NCBI GenBank assembly: GCA_963921195.1
Contig: OY992536.1
Location: 620,001 to 684,000, forward strand
DNA length: 64,000 nt
Source: Pegoplata infirma
Taxonomy: Eukaryota > Arthropoda > Insecta > Diptera > Anthomyiidae
Direction: 5' to 3'
Made by a program: the position numbers and the translations under genes. Below, in pieces: positions 1 through 9,479 of the stretch. The notes under the pieces were generated by a model that worked only from the letters and a program-made list of their open reading frames with translations, ran no database searches and was not told the DNA's origin. Position 1 is the first letter of the stretch; the number at the start of each line of letters is the position of its first letter.

Positions 1-480
1 CATTTTACCGAACTTACCCGCACTTTTTTTTCGGGTAAATTGGTAACAGTCAGATGTTGAAAAAACAGCTGATTTTTTTTGTGAAGCTAAATTGGAAATT
101 TAAATAAAATAAAGAACTAAACCAAGGAAATGTGTTATTTCAATACAAAAAAATATAATTTGTTATTAAAATAAACTTTTACAATTTGTTTTCTTGCTTA
201 AAGTAATTTTTCTTACGAAAATATTTTAGCGTTATTGGTTTGTTTACATTTTCTATTATTTTGGGCTAGAAATGTGGTTTTTAGCGTTCCCGTACTTTTG
301 TGCATTTTTGTGGTATCGTGAGAGGTTTTTTGATTTTCTCTCATTTTACCGAACTTTACCCGGAAAGTTCTGGAACACACCTAATATGTGTGAAGAGCAT
401 AATGCACAATTGTGTAAAGAAATGGGCATCATTGCTATAAACTAAATGTGAATTCAAAACATCAAGGGAATAAAAAAAAA
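1..480. other. AT-rich intergenic, short direct repeat
   Basis: No coding signal. The segment CATTTTACCGAACTTACCCG at the very start recurs with one extra T at about 344-365 (followed by GGAAAG), so a repeat unit of about 340 bp begins or ends here. The window edge cuts the first copy, so its full extent is unknown. Confidence 0.4.
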
Positions 481-870
481 ATATGTATTAAATTATTTAC
501 TCAATTTTTTTTAGTTTTTGAGTAAATTTTTTTATTACGTCAATTAAAAAATTAGTCATTTTTTTTTTTAAATTTAAACAAGTGATTACTCAAATTGTTT
601 TTCTTAATATTATTTTCTGTGTAGCTCTGCATACCCTGTCGGGGTCTCAAGACCCTAACTTTAGATGTAAATTTTGAAATTCCCGAGATTTTATATATGC
701 ACATATCTCGGTAAATACTGCCAACACGAGAAAAGGTTTAACGGAATTTTTGTAGCTCTTGACTCGTAGAACACTTCCGCAAAATACCCGAAATCCCTCC
801 GATTAATAGTTTTTGATTTATCCAGTTTTTAAGATTCTCAAGACCCAGGGTCTAGACCCGATCTAGTTCT
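481..870. repeat. Degenerate interspersed repeat fragments
   Basis: Positions 490-620 carry the TTTACTCAA / TTTTCTGTGTA terminal motifs also seen at 6300-6436, 7157, 8090-8170, 57540-57950 and 58625-58680. Positions 620-870 (GGGGTCTCAAGACCC, CATATCTCGGTAAATA, GACCCAGGGTCTAGACCC) resemble the interior of the element at 27473-28350, which has the same 'gaccc..gggtc' and 'ccgagatatg' wording on the other strand. No protein can be made from it. Confidence 0.45.
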
Positions 871-1059
871 AAAATGTTAATGCACTAAAGTGTAATATTA
901 TTTTTCCCATTTTCTAGTTAAAATTGGCTTAAAATTAAATAATTTTGTTTTACACATTTTTGGGAAAATTATGAACTAAAACCAAGAAAAAAAAATCTTT
1001 GGAGCCAAATCATTCCCTCTTTTTCTCAAAATTTAGTTAATTTTCCCAGATTTTAGTCA

Positions 1060-1705
1060 AAGGTTTGAAAGAATTAATTCTTTAATTCAATTTCCTAATT
1101 CGAATTAAAAAAATAGAATTTGGCATTCCCTAAAATCATTCAACTTTCATAATCATTGAATTAATTCTTTCAAGAATTCATTCCTTAAGAATGATCATTC
1201 TTAAGGAATGAACTATTTTTTTATCCAAATCAATCTACTACAAACTGAATGGTGAAATTTTCTTATCATTCAATTTAAAACAGTGAAGCGCAACACACAT
1301 ACACACATATTTATGCTTGTGTGAAAAGCAGCAGACGAGACGTCAACAAAACAACAACCGATCGTTTACACACGAAGATGCTTAAAATGCACACAAGCAA
1401 CACATTTTTGAAAATACAAAGGGAATGAAATAAAAAAATCATCATTCAATTTGTAATAGATTTGAATGATGAAAAATTTTGATCATTCAATCGAATGATT
1501 GCTTGCAAGGAATTAATTCTCTTGGGAATTAATTCAATTTGATTTAAGCTTTGAGAATTAAGCCTTTGAATTAATTCGTGTTGAATGCTGGTAAGGAATG
1601 ATAATTCAAAACTTATTAAAACAGAATTAAACTTTTGGTGAATTAATTCTCAATAGAATTAATTCGTTCGAAGCTCTGATTTTAGTTCACTTTTTTTTGA
1701 GTGTA
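1060..1705. repeat. AATTAATTC-rich repeat, copy 1
   Basis: A stretch dominated by GAATTAATTC and its variants on both sides of a non-AT core at about 1280-1410 (ACACACATA, TTTATGCTTGTGTGAAA, CAACAAAACAACAAC). The same core words reappear at 24640-24800 and, in the opposite orientation, at 31150-31230, again flanked by AATTAATTC tracts. I read this as one interspersed inverted-repeat family with microsatellite-like arms. It has no coding capacity. Confidence 0.55.
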
Positions 1706-2189
1706 TGTTGCAGCACTATAAGCAACATTTTTTAAATTGTACATACCATTTAAAAAGCGGTGCAATTTTATTTTCAGAAGTAAAATGAAGCATTTAAAAG
1801 TTGTTGGCACTGTAAACATTAATCTATTTAGATAAATAGGTAAAAATTACAAAAAAAATTATAAATTAAAGTTATTTTGTGTATGACGATGCGCAAAACA
1901 TAACATAACATATGATTGTCAAATTTTCGCTATAAAATAATTGATGTTTCGAAACATTTTTTTTCACCGGTGAACAACTTACGGGCCCTAATGAAAAAAA
2001 ATTTTGCATAATTTTGCCAAATTAGTACTTTAATAATCGTCTCAAATAGGTCAGAGAGTTGCGCATAAAATAGAGTACTATTGTTAATATTTTAAGTGTT
2101 TGATATAAACGGACATAATACAAGATCTGATCAGATTTAGTTAGATATGGTACAAGATATAGCATGTCTGGTCACCCGACTAAACAAAA
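1706..2189. other. AT-rich intergenic, nothing recognised
   Basis: No open frame above background, no terminal repeat pair and no RNA gene seen. Confidence 0.5.
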
Positions 2190-2554
2190 ATAAGAAAATT
2201 GCGTTTTTGGTTTTTCAATTTTTCAAAAACTGGGCTTAGGAGGCGTGGTCAAATATTGGAAAAATGGTAAAATTTGTGGCGAGTTGCCTTGATTAAAAAA
2301 TATTTATCACATTAAAACGGAATGCACCACAATCTCAAAAATTTACATTCTTATATAGTTTGTATGGGCTATCGATTAAAATTGTTTGTTTTGGAAAATT
2401 TTCAGAACCTGTTCTGAAATTTTCCATTTTTTAAAAATGTCAATTTATTAAAAAACATGCCTTTTTTTTTTTTTTTTTTTTTTAAGTTTAGATGTTTGTC
2501 CATCCACACAAAAAAATTCAGAAACCACCCAAGCAGAAATTCATGACGGTTCTA

Positions 2555-3165
2555 AAAAAAAAGCGCTATCACAGCACTATTTTCGAACGCATTGAGAGCG
2601 TAGTCGAAAAGCATTTTAGGAGTACTTCATATACAAAAGTTATGATTGTTCAGAGACGTAAATGGTTTTAAAACACTTTTAAAGTCCTGGCAAAGAACGC
2701 CTTGACAACGTTTTAAAAAGGCGTTTTAGGATTGCTGTTAGAAAAAAATCATGATTGTTAAGAAAAATTAAATGGTTTTAAAACAATTTTAAAGTCGTGG
2801 TAAACAACGCTTTCACAACGTTTTCAAAAAGCGTTTTTGAATTACTGGTATAAAAAATTTCATGATTGTAAAAAAAATGTAATTGTTTTAAAACACTTTT
2901 ATAGTCTTGTCTTAGAACCCTTTGACAACGTTTTCAAAAAGTATTCTTGCATTACTGGTGGAAACAAAAATATGATTGTTTTAAATCCTGGCTAAGAACG
3001 TTTTAACAACGTTTTCATAAAGCGTTTTTTCATTACTGGTACAAAAAAAAATATGATTGTTCAGATAATTAAGTGGTTTTAAAACACATTCAAAGTCCTG
3101 GCTAGGAACGATTTGGCAACGTTTTTGAAAAGCGTTTTTCCATTACTGGTAAAAAAACAAATATG
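2555..3165. repeat. Sub-terminal tandem array, about 110-bp unit
   Basis: Five degenerate units can be laid out from the recurring anchor ATGATTGTT at about 2642, 2750, 2861, 2970 and 3052. Each contains TGGTTTTAAAACACTTTTAAAG, AACAACGTTTT, AAAAGCGTTTTT and TTACTGGT. Spacing is 108-111 bp except for the shorter fourth interval. Such sub-terminal arrays are often transposase-binding regions; here that is inference. Confidence 0.65.
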
Positions 3166-3169
3166 CATA

Positions 3170-4291
3170 TTAGGGTGGTTCATAAAAACAAAAGTTGGAT
3201 TTTTGAATGGGGCACCCGGAATATATATTAAGCACCGTGAAAAAATGACAAGTGATTTTTTTCAAATTTTTATATTAAGGTTTAGGGGTCGCTACCGGGC
3301 CCTGAACTTTGGGATATAAAAAAAAAAAAATTCACACAATGAAAAAAAAAAAATTTCGTTTTTTTTATATTTTTTTTTTATTATAGTTTAACTTCATTAG
3401 CTTATTAACGGCAAAAGATTTCATTTTGTTGGGACAAGTTTTTCAGTTCCAAAATTGACCATGAAAAAAAAAATTGAGGCTTGTTGGGGTCTTACTCTAA
3501 AATTTTTTAAAATTTTTTTTTTTTTTTAGTTTTGATAAGCTTACGTTATAGGTCTTTAGTCCCTCTTGATAATACATTCTTTGTAAAAATTTTTGTTCTT
3601 TCCCAAACATCATTAACATGCGCCGAAAATCAAACGGATATTAAAAAAAAAAAAAAAAACGGTGAAAAAAATCGATTTTTTTTTTTTTTTAATTTTTAAT
3701 TATAATTTGATAAGCTAATCCAGCTTATTAACGGCAAACAAAAATTCGATATGGTCGGAAAAGTATGTAATTTCCAAAATTTACATTGAAAATATGTTTT
3801 TTTTTTTTAATATCCGTTTAATTTTCGCCGCATGTTAATGATGTTTCGGAAAGAACAAAAATTTTTACGAAGAATGTAGTATCAAGAGGGACTAAAGACC
3901 TATAGCGTAAGCTTATCAAAACTAAAAAAAAAAAAATTTAAAAAAATTTTAGAGTAAGACCCCAACCAGCCTCAATTTTTTTTTTCATGGTCAATTTTGG
4001 AACTGAAAAACTTGTCCCACCAAAATGAAATCTTTTGCCGTTAATAAGCTAATGAAGTTAAATTATAATAAAAAAAAAAATATAAAAAAAACGAAATTTT
4101 TTTTTTTTCATTGTGTGAAAATTTTTTTTTTTATGACCCAAAGTTTAGGGCCTGGTAGCGACCCCTAAATGTTAATGAAAAAATTTGAAAAAAATCACGG
4201 GTCAGTTTTTCATGGTGCTTAATATATATTCCGGGTGCCCCATACAAAAATCCAAAAAAAAAAAAAAAGTGCCATATATGAACCACACTAA
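3170..4291. mobile_element. Foldback element with TTAGGGTGG ends
   Basis: Almost the whole 1.1 kb is one inverted repeat: the left arm reads TTAGGGTGGTTCATAAA and the right arm ends TATATGAACCACACTAA, with the centre near 3730. It is flanked by TA on both sides (3168-3169 and 4292-4293), consistent with a TA target duplication. The interior has long homopolymer A and T runs. Two short peptides that look alike, one from each strand, arise only because the arms mirror each other. The TTAGGGT terminus resembles that of the element at 62434-63076. Confidence 0.7.
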
Positions 4292-4543
4292 TATTAACAA
4301 AATACATGTTCGTTTCAAAATTAAATGGTTTTAAAGCAGTTTTTGCAAACGTTTTTAAATTTTTTTCGTAGTACATACAAGTAAAGTGTTTTTTAGATTA
4401 TACTCAATTTTAAACAAATTGTTATAAAAACATTTTGTTAAATCAAATTAAATAATTTTTCCCTACCACCACATTGAAAACGCAAAATGTTTAAAACATA
4501 AAACAATTTTTAATTTGTAAATCTATTTTAAGTTTTATTATTA

Positions 4544-5092
4544 TCATTTATGCAAAAGAGTTATAGCAATTGTTTCGTTATAAAATTTACAAATAATGCA
4601 TTTAACTTCTACAATATGCACACTGACTTCAATAACATCTTCACGTAAATTTTTAACGTTATAAAGTCCTATTTCTTTTGATGGAATTGGATAGACAAAA
4701 TAATCGTTTATTTCATTAAAGATGTTGCCTTTTAAATATATATTATCACATGTGTGTTTAGATCGATTTGTACTAAAAATTTGGTTTACTATCATAATAT
4801 TTCCATTACTAAGTAGAACTGCGTTATCAGGATGGGATGCAGTAATTTTGAAACCATGAATATTAATAAAAGAAAACACAACTTTTGTTTCATTGAATTC
4901 CATTACTTTGCCAAGAGAATACTTTTTGTTTTTATAGAGAGGATATACCAATGGAGCTTTATTTGGAGAGTTAACGGTATGAAAAACATGCAATTTTCGT
5001 TGAATTTCAGCAATAGTATTGTTCCGAGAGTTAACAATCGATTTTAAGTAACCCAGACCCAGATTCAAATTACCGTGGAACGATGTTATCAT
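4544..5092 (-). CDS. Transposon-borne ORF, unrecognised protein
   Basis: A 182-codon frame on the minus strand, open from an ATG at 5092 to a stop at 4544. It is the longest single open frame in the window and is far better protein than its surroundings: mixed hydrophobic and polar sequence with few homopolymers. The central part reads HPDNAVLLSNGNIMIVNQI, and the C-terminus reads IVEVKCIICKFYNE then ITLLHK. The general layout, a 'DN..L..G.I..V..I' strand and a final conserved LLH, is reminiscent of the C-terminal part of multicopy insect proteins found near DNA transposons; that is recollection, not a search. The ATG lies inside a duplicated sub-terminal repeat (the same start context recurs near 5323), so the real N-terminus may be missing. 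It lies inside the 2528-5439 element, so it is probably a transposon protein or a piece of one. Confidence 0.45.
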   Translation of the reverse strand: MITSFHGNLNLGLGYLKSIVNSRNNTIAEIQRKLHVFHTVNSPNKAPLVYPLYKNKKYSLGKVMEFNETKVVFSFINIHGFKITASHPDNAVLLSNGNIMIVNQIFSTNRSKHTCDNIYLKGNIFNEINDYFVYPIPSKEIGLYNVKNLREDVIEVSVHIVEVKCIICKFYNETIAITLLHK

Positions 5093-5442
5093 TTGGTGTG
5101 CTTAAAAGCGCTCTGAGTGTGGTTGCACCTACGGTGTGGGAGCACTCTTTTACATCGCTGTAAAAACGCTTTCAACCACCCTGGGACAATGTTAAAATAA
5201 TGGTTTACTGAAAGCGCTTTATTTTTGGTATTTGGAACGCTTTAATGACCCTTAATAAAACGTTCTCACAGCACTATTTTACATTGCTTCAAAAACGCTT
5301 CAAACCACCGTGGAACGATGTTATCATTTGGTGTGTTTGAAAGCGTTTTGAGGTTGGTAATCTCTACGGTGTGAGAGCACTTTTACCACCTCTCACAGCG
5401 CTTTAAAAACGTTTTTACGATCGTATTTTTCTGACTGGGCAG

Positions 5443-6107
5443 TTCTTCGTTTTTTTCGAGAAAATTGCATTTGAACTTTAAATTTCATAACAATTTTGTA
5501 ATATGCTTGTATTTCTTTGTTTTAACGTTGCGAATGAGTAATATTTATGCAATTAATAATACTCATTCGCAACGTTAAATCAAGAAAATACAAGCAAATT
5601 ACAAAATTGTTATGAAATTTAAAGTTCAAATGCGATTTTCTCGAAAAAAACGAAGAACGTGCTCTTTATAAAATTTTCCCATGTTTTTGAGACATAAATA
5701 TGTTTGGTAAAATTTGAAAAACCAAGTTTTTTGTTTTTTTTTTTTGTAAAAAAATTTAAAACTTTTTTTAAACTTAAAAAAAAAAAAAAAAATAGATAAA
5801 TTTTTAGTAAATTTTTAATTGTGTCAATTAAAAACAAAAAACTTGGTTTTCAAATTTTACCAAACATATTTATGTCTCAAAAACATGGGAAAATTTTATA
5901 AAGAGCACTTTCTTCGTTTTTTTCGAGAAAATCGCATTTGAACTTTAAATTTCATAACAATTTTGTAATTTGCTTCTATTTTCTTGATTTAACGTTGCGA
6001 ATGAGTATTATTAATTGCATAAATATTACTCATTCGCAACGTTAAAACAAAGAAATACAAGCAAATTACAAAATTGTTATGAAATTTAAAGTTTTTTGTG
6101 TGGATGG
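5443..6107. repeat. Palindrome of palindromes within R1
   Basis: Two hairpins, roughly 5443-5660 and 5905-6095, each fold on themselves around ACGTTGCGAATGAGTA / TACTCATTCGCAACGT. They are inverse copies of each other around a third palindromic spacer centred near 5786 (CTCTTTATAAAATTTTCCCATG against its complement). The result is a three-centre nested inverted repeat. The peptide open on the minus strand at 5619-5837 is low-complexity and is not a gene. Confidence 0.7.
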
Positions 6108-6295
6108 ACAAACATCTAAACTTTAAAAAAAAAAATTAAAAAAAAAAAAAAAAAAAGTGGCATGTTTTTTAATAAATTGACATTTTTAAAAAATGAAAAA
6201 TTTCAGAACGGGTTCTGAAAATTTTCCAAAACAAACAATTTTAATCGATAGCCCATACAAACTATATAAGAATGTAAATTTTTGAGATTTTTGAG

Positions 6296-6566
6296 AATTT
6301 TTTTTCAAACATTTAATAAATTTTTATTAAAAATTTACTCAATACTATTAAATCGTTTACTGGTCAAAATTGAGTAATTTTTTACTCAATAGTATTTAAA
6401 ATTTACTCAAATATTTTTTTTATTTTTTTCTGTGTATAATATTCGATCTGCCAATTTTCGGATCAAAATTAATATGGATTTACATAAAAGCATATCCGTT
6501 CATATATAATTAAATATTGCGTCATATAACTTTTTTTACTCGGGTTATGCTAATTTTACTAAATAC
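6296..6566. repeat. TTTACTCAA repeat fragment and orphan MITE end
   Basis: Positions 6300-6436 carry TACTCAATACTATTAAATCG and end TTTTTTCTGTGTA, a fragment of the family also found at 8090-8170 and 57540-57950. An orphan inverse terminus TTTTTTACTCGGG ends at 6544; no matching left end was found to its left. Positions 6559-6566 (CTAAATAC) are the target duplication of the next element. Confidence 0.55.
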
Positions 6567-6899
6567 CAGTGTTGCCACCGGTCAACTAAAAAATTATCCA
6601 GTAGTTTGTCCGAAATTATCCAAAATCCCAAAAATTATCAAAAAAAAAATTTTCAAAAACGATTTTTTAACGAAACAAAAGTTTTTTTTTTTAATTTAAT
6701 TTAAAGAATACATAAAATAAGTAGTAGTTTGTCCAAAATTATCCAAAATCCCAAAAATTATACAAAAAAATATCAAAAACGATTTTTTTTAACGAAAGTG
6801 TTTTTTTTTATTTTAAATTCAATTTAAAGAATACATGAAATTATTTTTAAATAAAAATAATACATTTTTTACTGTTAAAAATAAAAAATATGTTATAAC

Positions 6900-8473
6900 T
6901 AGGGTTCGGACTTTTATGAAAATGCATATTTGTTGTCGTCAGTCTGAGATCAACAAAAACTAAATATCTTTGCGAATTAAGAAATTTGCCGTAAAATGGC
7001 ATTGATTTGTTAGTGCATATTTTTGCATATTTTGCTTTTAATGCATATTTTTGCATATTTTGCTGATATTACATACTTTTGTCGCATATTTAAAAAAAAA
7101 ATGTGTTTTAATGATATATTAACATTGCTGTATATTTTTTTATTTTATACTTTATGCCTTAAAGTACACAGAAGAAAATATGGGAAAAAAATCTTGAGTA
7201 TTCACATGTTTAAATTAAAAAAGAAAAAAAAAAATGGGTAATTTTTTAATTGACGCAATTAAAAATTCTCATTTAGTTTATAGTTTTTTGTATATGTATA
7301 TGAAAGTTTGAAATCATCTTTATGAAATTTTTCAATGTCTTTAAAATATATTTAGTAAAAAAAAGATAAAAAAAAAATATTTTTTTTTTTTAAAAAATTT
7401 GAAACTTCTTTAAAAAAAATGGATCAATTTTAAGTAAATTTTTATTTGACACAATTCAAAATTTAATTAAAAAAAACGAAAAATGTGAAGATTTAATTGT
7501 GTCAATTAAAAATTTACTAGCATTTTTATACCCTCCAACCACAGTATGGGGGTATACTCACTTTGTCATTCCGTGTGTAACGCATCGAAATATCGGTCTA
7601 GGACCCCATAAAGTATATATATTATTGATCAGTGATCCATTCTAAGACATTCTGGCGATGTCCGTCTGTCCGTCCGTCCGTCCGTCCGTCCGTCTGTGGA
7701 AGACACGATACAGTCCAAAGTAAAAGAGCTAGGCTCCTGAAATTTGGCACGAATATGTCTTATAGTATTGGGCTGGTTAAGTTCGAACATGGGCAAAATC
7801 GGATCAGGGGGAAAAAAGTTCCCCTCTTAAGAACTAAACAAACCTCTAAAAAAAAGCCATTTTTTATAGGTTTTTTGTACTTTTGCTTAGCAAACGAAAC
7901 ATTTTATGTCAAAAGAAGTTCAAAGTCTTGATGTTGGATCCAGGAAGGTTGTCTCCCACCGATATAACCCCCCCCCCAAAAAAAAAAAAGACGCCCCTGT
8001 TTTTTTTTTTTTTACGTGTTGGAGGGTATAATAGATTCGGCACAGCCGAATTTAACACTCTCACTTGTTTGATATTCATTTATTAAATTTTTCTTAAAAG
8101 TTTACTTAATACTATTAAATCGTTTACTGGTGCACAATTGAGTAATTTTTTACTCAATAGTATTAAAAATTTACTACATTTTTTTTTCTTTTTGTTACTT
8201 TTATAATTTTGTGTTTTACGTTATTTTTACTTGAATTTTTGTGTTTATTGTACCGTATTTTCGTTTAAAAGACTGAATTTTAACGTATTTTATGTTCTTT
8301 TTTTCTTGTTATTTTTATTTTATCATTAATAAATGTTTTAAAAAAATTTGAAGAGTAAATTTTTTAAATTTTCTGCGCATATTTCTTAAATTTTAAGCGC
8401 ATATTTTTCTATTTTTGGTGCATGTTTTATGCGCATAAAACGCGCTTTTAACTGCATAAAAGTCCGAACCCTA
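6900..8473. mobile_element. hAT-type element B, copy 1 (TAGGGTTCGGAC)
   Basis: The ends TAGGGTTCGGACTTTTATG and CATAAAAGTCCGAACCCTA are perfect inverse copies, flanked by the exact 8-bp duplication GTTATAAC at 6892-6899 and 8474-8481. It is inserted inside hAT element A, so it is younger. The sub-terminal regions are full of ATGCATATTTTTGCATATTT and GCGCATATTT. A mini-me/Helentron-like repeat at 7525-8070 lies inside. The second full copy is at 57367-60616 and a cousin is at 21623-22285. No transposase is visible. Confidence 0.88.
7525..8070. mobile_element. mini-me/Helentron-like element, copy 1
   Basis: It begins ATACCCTCCAACCACAGTA, contains GACCCCATAAAGTATATATA followed by a (GTCC/GTCT)n tract at about 7661-7697, and ends GGAGGGTATAATAG then the perfect hairpin TTCGGC-ACA-GCCGAA and CACTCTCACTTGTTT. 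A TA-rich plus GTCY microsatellite core is known from dipteran mini-me elements, which are now usually grouped with Helitron-like DINE/Helentron repeats; a terminal hairpin fits that. It is non-coding: the plus-strand peptide at 7632-7931 simply translates the GTCC tract. Confidence 0.65.
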
Positions 8474-8489
8474 GTTATAACAATAGTAT

Positions 8490-8947
8490 TACACTGTAGA
8501 ACAAATTCAGGTTAGCAAAAGTTAGGTCGATTCTGAGAGTAAGGGTGAAAATAGAGGCTAAATTAGAAGACCCGTATCGCGGCGTTTGTTTATATTAGTT
8601 CGAATTTTTTTTTAATCGACCTTTGAACTTTGCAGTCAAATGCCGATTTTCAGCATATTGTTTATATGTTTTTTTGGTTTTTTTCAAATTGTTGGACAGG
8701 TCTCTAGCAACAATTTGGCTTTTACAGATTGAAAAAATATCAATCAGTCGACGAGTTATAGCCAAAAAAACCATAAAAACAATATGCTGAAAATCGGCAT
8801 TTGACTGCAAAGTTCGAAGGTCGATAAAAAAATTCGAACTAACATAAACAAACGCCGCGATACGGGTCTTCTAATTTAGCCTCTATTTTCAACCCTCACT
8901 CTCAGAATCGATCTAACTTTTGCTAACCTGAATTTGTTCCACAGAGT
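8490..8947. mobile_element. Foldback MITE (CTGTRGAACAAATTCAGG ends)
   Basis: The left arm CTGTAGAACAAATTCAGGTT and the right arm AACCTGAATTTGTTCCACAG are inverse copies, and similarity continues inward for most of the length (GACCCGTATCGCGGCGTTTG on the left, its complement on the right, then TGCCGATTTTCAGCATATTG). It interrupts hAT element A. The target duplication is unclear, possibly TAC. Confidence 0.65.
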
Positions 8948-9479
8948 TACTCTTTTGTGGGCTCAGAATTTGTATTTCTTTCAATGCCTTCTTTTGTAAA
9001 AAGAATTGAAGCAACAGTATTTGAAGATAATTTATTTCGTAAATCGGTTTTTGTTTTCTTTAAAAAAATATATATATTTTGTCGATGTAAAACTTTAAAT
9101 TGTAAATGACAAAATTATCCATAAATTATCCAAAAATGTAATTATCCAAAGAGTATCCAAAAAATTTTAAATTATCCATTTTTTGGATAATTATCCAAGA
9201 AGTGGCAACACTGCTAAATACCCGAGTAAAAAAGATCATATATAATTATATATAGTTTTATATATACATATATTATTTTATAAAACTATATGTATTTTTT
9301 GTTGCATCATATGTGATTTTATATATTTGCACTTTTAATTTGTTTCTTACATAAAATTATATAACAGAAAATATTGACTTTTATATAATAACATATGATT
9401 TAAAGTTCGTTGATATAATTACATATGAACTTTAAAATTCTGCCTTCTTTTTTATATAATTTAAATTTAATTATATAAT

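Larger units (their letters stand above)
2528..5439. mobile_element. DNA transposon with CCCA..CAGAAA ends, unclassified
   Basis: The left end CCCAAGCAGAAA and the right end TTTCTGACTGGG are imperfect inverse copies. Both ends are followed inward by sub-terminal repeats rich in AAAGCG and AACGTTTT, which run as a tandem array on the left (2555-3165) and as two direct copies on the right (5070-5190 and 5299-5415). The element sits inside the R1 repeat. A 2-bp CA may be the target duplication, but this is weak. It carries the 182-codon minus-strand ORF at 4544-5092 and is itself interrupted by the foldback at 3170-4291. Without that insert it would be about 1.8 kb. The superfamily was not determined. 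Confidence 0.55.
2190..6295. repeat. Inverted-repeat element R1, copy a (split)
   Basis: The left arm (2195-2527) contains AAAAACTGGGCTTAGGAGGC, TTAAAACGGAATGCACCAC and GTATGGGCTATCGATTAA. The right arm (6100-6292) holds the inverse of its inner half. The same wording occurs at 23560-24650, 26055-27135 and 60838-62320, so this is a repeated family of long foldbacks. This copy was opened by the transposon at 2528-5439: comparison with the 26.2-kb copy shows that GTGTGGATGGACAAACATC and the CGTTTTTTTCGAG block are adjacent when the insertion is absent. No protein is encoded. Confidence 0.65.
6567..9213. mobile_element. hAT element A, copy 1 (CAGTGTTGCCAC)
   Basis: The ends CAGTGTTGCCACC and GTGGCAACACTG are inverse copies, and an exact 8-bp target duplication CTAAATAC lies at 6559-6566 and 9214-9221. 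Eight-base duplications and CAG..CTG ends are the hallmark of the hAT superfamily. Sub-terminal ATTATCCA motifs repeat near both ends (6591-6640, 6730-6770, 9115-9200). A second hAT-type element (6900-8473) and a foldback (8490-8947) have inserted into it. Near 8965-9050 it keeps wording shared with copy 2 at 34857-34930, where a transposase remnant is still readable. It is non-autonomous now. Confidence 0.85.

Noticed and set aside
3113..4376. Two similar peptides on opposite strands (GAPGIYIKH, FRGRY.ALNFG)
   Set aside because: They come from mirrored arms of the foldback at 3170-4291; stop-free only by chance and full of homopolymer-coded residues.
7632..8086. Plus-strand frames over the GTCC tract (VRPSVRPSV)
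   Set aside because: Microsatellite translation in a mini-me-like repeat.
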